In this document: positions 22,590 to 23,663 of the stretch, piece after piece
How the letters are laid out: every line of letters begins with the position of its first letter
How positions within the stretch are numbered: the stretch's first letter is position 1
Assembly (NCBI GenBank): GCA_964569185.1
Contig: CAZMTP010000023.1
Location: forward strand, 1 to 23,663
DNA: 23,663 bases
From: DATIJP01 sp964569185
GTDB taxonomy: Bacteria > Chlamydiota > Chlamydiia > Chlamydiales > Rhabdochlamydiaceae
Direction of reading: 5' to 3'
Notes under the pieces: generated by a model
What the model was told of the DNA's origin: nothing
The model's database searches: none
What the model saw: the letters and a program-made list of their open reading frames with translations, nothing else
Program-made: the position numbers and the translations under genes

Positions 22590-23548
22590 AAAAACAAAAA
22601 AGAATTTTAGTGACAGGCGGCGCCGGTTTTTTAGGGTCGCACCTTTGCGAGAGGTTATTGAAAGAAGGCCACTTCGTCTTTTGCTTAGATAATTTTTTTA
22701 CGGGAAATAAAAATAATTTAAGCTCTTTTTCCAGCCAGCCGCACTTTACACTCATAGAGCAAGATATTTGTGAACCTTTGGATATAGAGGTCGATGAGAT
22801 TTACAATCTGGCCTGTCCCGCATCGCCGGTCCATTATCAGCATGATCCTGTACAGACCACCAAAACAAGCGTCCTGGGGGCTTTAAACACGCTTTATCTA
22901 GCTAAAAAATACCGCGCCAAAATTCTTCAAGCGTCCACAAGTGAAGTATATGGCGATCCTAAAGTGCATCCGCAGAGTGAGCACTATTGGGGCCATGTGA
23001 ATCCGATCGGCTTGCGCGCCTGTTATGATGAAGGCAAGCGGTGTGCTGAGACGCTTTTTTTAGATTTCCATCGCACGCATGGCGTAAAAATTAAAGTGGC
23101 GCGCATCTTCAATACTTATGGGCCTAGAATGCATCCAAACGATGGGCGTGTGGTCTCAAATTTTATTGTGCAAGCATTAAAAGAAGAGCCTCTAACCGTC
23201 TATGGCGATGGGCAGCAGACCCGCTCTTTTTGTTATGTGGATGATCTGATTGAAGGGCTTGTCTTGCTCATGCAGTCTGAAGATTCTTTTACTGGCCCTG
23301 TGAATTTGGGAAATCCAGAAGAGTATGAGGTGCAAGCGCTGGCCAAGCTCATTCTAAAACTGACAGAGTCTTGCTCCGAAATAAGCTACAAACTGCTGCC
23401 CAGCGATGATCCACAAAAGAGAAAACCTGATATCTCCATTGCCAAAGAAGCACTTCATTGGGCGCCTCGGATAAATATCGAAACAGGATTAAAAAAGACG
23501 ATCGATTATTTTTTAGAAGCTGTACTAAAATCTAGCCTTCAGGCTTAG
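22586..23548 (+). CDS. uxs: UDP-glucuronate decarboxylase (UDP-xylose synthase)
   Basis: The enzyme oxidises and decarboxylates UDP-GlcA to UDP-xylose using bound NAD+. The 320 residues show TGGAGFLGSHL, LDNFFTGNKNNL, YNLACPASPVHYQ, ASTSEVYGDP, HVNPIGLRACYDEGKR (catalytic Y-x3-K), ARIFNTYGPRM and DGRVVSNFIVQAL followed by YGDGQQTRSFCYVDD. This is nearly the consensus of bacterial and plant UXS. The start overlaps the Wzc-like stop by four bases (ATGA), so it belongs to the wza-wzc operon. Together with the epimerase on the other strand it gives two competing uses for UDP-GlcA. Confidence 0.93.
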   Translation: MKKQKRILVTGGAGFLGSHLCERLLKEGHFVFCLDNFFTGNKNNLSSFSSQPHFTLIEQDICEPLDIEVDEIYNLACPASPVHYQHDPVQTTKTSVLGALNTLYLAKKYRAKILQASTSEVYGDPKVHPQSEHYWGHVNPIGLRACYDEGKRCAETLFLDFHRTHGVKIKVARIFNTYGPRMHPNDGRVVSNFIVQALKEEPLTVYGDGQQTRSFCYVDDLIEGLVLLMQSEDSFTGPVNLGNPEEYEVQALAKLILKLTESCSEISYKLLPSDDPQKRKPDISIAKEALHWAPRINIETGLKKTIDYFLEAVLKSSLQA

Positions 23549-23609
23549 CTATTTCTGTAACAATGCCCACTTTTAGAAACATTTTAAAATAAAGATTATA
23601 ACGTTTTTT

Positions 23610-23663
23610 GGGTGTGTTGCATAACCCCGGCAGATTTTAAGCAGCTAGGTCTTGCCGCTTAAG
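23610..23663 (-). mobile_element. Possible insertion-sequence end with transposase C-terminus (partial)
   Basis: GGGTGTGTTGCATAACCCC (23610-23628) resembles terminal inverted repeats of IS5- or IS6-like elements, many of which contain a TGTTGCA core. Reading inward on the minus strand, a frame open at the window edge ends in LKRQDLAA and a TAA at 23639-23637, about 10-30 bases from the putative end, as expected for a transposase tail. The evidence is short and the rest of the element is outside the window. Confidence 0.35.

Noticed and set aside
1..23663. tRNA, rRNA, riboswitch or CRISPR array
   Set aside because: No cloverleaf, conserved rRNA segment, long structured leader or regularly spaced direct repeats were seen when reading both strands.

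Overview
The window looks like a chromosomal segment of a member of the phylum Chlamydiota, most likely an environmental (amoeba-associated, non-Chlamydiaceae) lineage. From memory, secA, psd, nth and mnmE lie close together in Chlamydia genomes (nth-mnmE-psd-CT700-secA) and gpsA sits beside a eukaryote-like UDP-sugar pyrophosphorylase (CT714/CT715). Both associations recur here. A CHLPS-type (DUF818) alpha/beta hydrolase, a family known mainly from Chlamydiae, points the same way. The heptosyltransferase-like genes and the Wza/Wzc-type export genes are not part of the Chlamydiaceae repertoire, which argues for an environmental lineage. The genus cannot be told from the sequence.

Layout. 1-4153 (minus): secA, followed with a 4-base stop/start overlap by an MFS transporter that has a GTG start and runs off the left edge. 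4154-5660: a short divergent promoter region, a small secreted protein of unknown function and phosphatidylserine decarboxylase (plus). 5672-6550 (minus): an A/T-rich two-helix membrane protein of unknown function, probably accessory. 6598-10705 (minus): a compact run, in transcription order ruvC-ruvA-CHLPS hydrolase-mnmE-nth, with overlapping or nearly touching genes. 10755-16455 (plus): a tight operon of heptosyltransferase, a second divergent GT9 protein, UDP-GlcNAc-type pyrophosphorylase, gpsA and nnr. It ends at a convergent terminator-like hairpin. 16511-19053 (minus): UDP-glucuronate 4-epimerase, a LicD-like transferase and a PagL-like lipid A deacylase. 19096-23548 (plus): Wza-like lipoprotein, a Wzc-like co-polymerase with a degenerate kinase domain, and UDP-glucuronate decarboxylase (UDP-xylose synthase). 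The last ~50 bases resemble the end of an insertion sequence.

How the genes work together. The left half is housekeeping: secretion, phospholipid synthesis, tRNA modification and DNA repair. The right half is largely an envelope locus. It has precursor supply (UDP-GlcNAc, glycerol-3-phosphate, UDP-GalA, UDP-Xyl), core-sugar transfer (GT9 pair), possible phospho-decoration (LicD), outer-membrane lipid A remodelling (PagL) and a Wza/Wzc pair for exporting a polysaccharide. No flippase, polymerase, UDP-glucose dehydrogenase or tyrosine phosphatase is present in the window. No tRNA, rRNA or CRISPR array was seen, and no stretch longer than 300 bases lacks a gene. The longest non-coding gaps are the secA/small-protein spacer (117 bases) and the right end.
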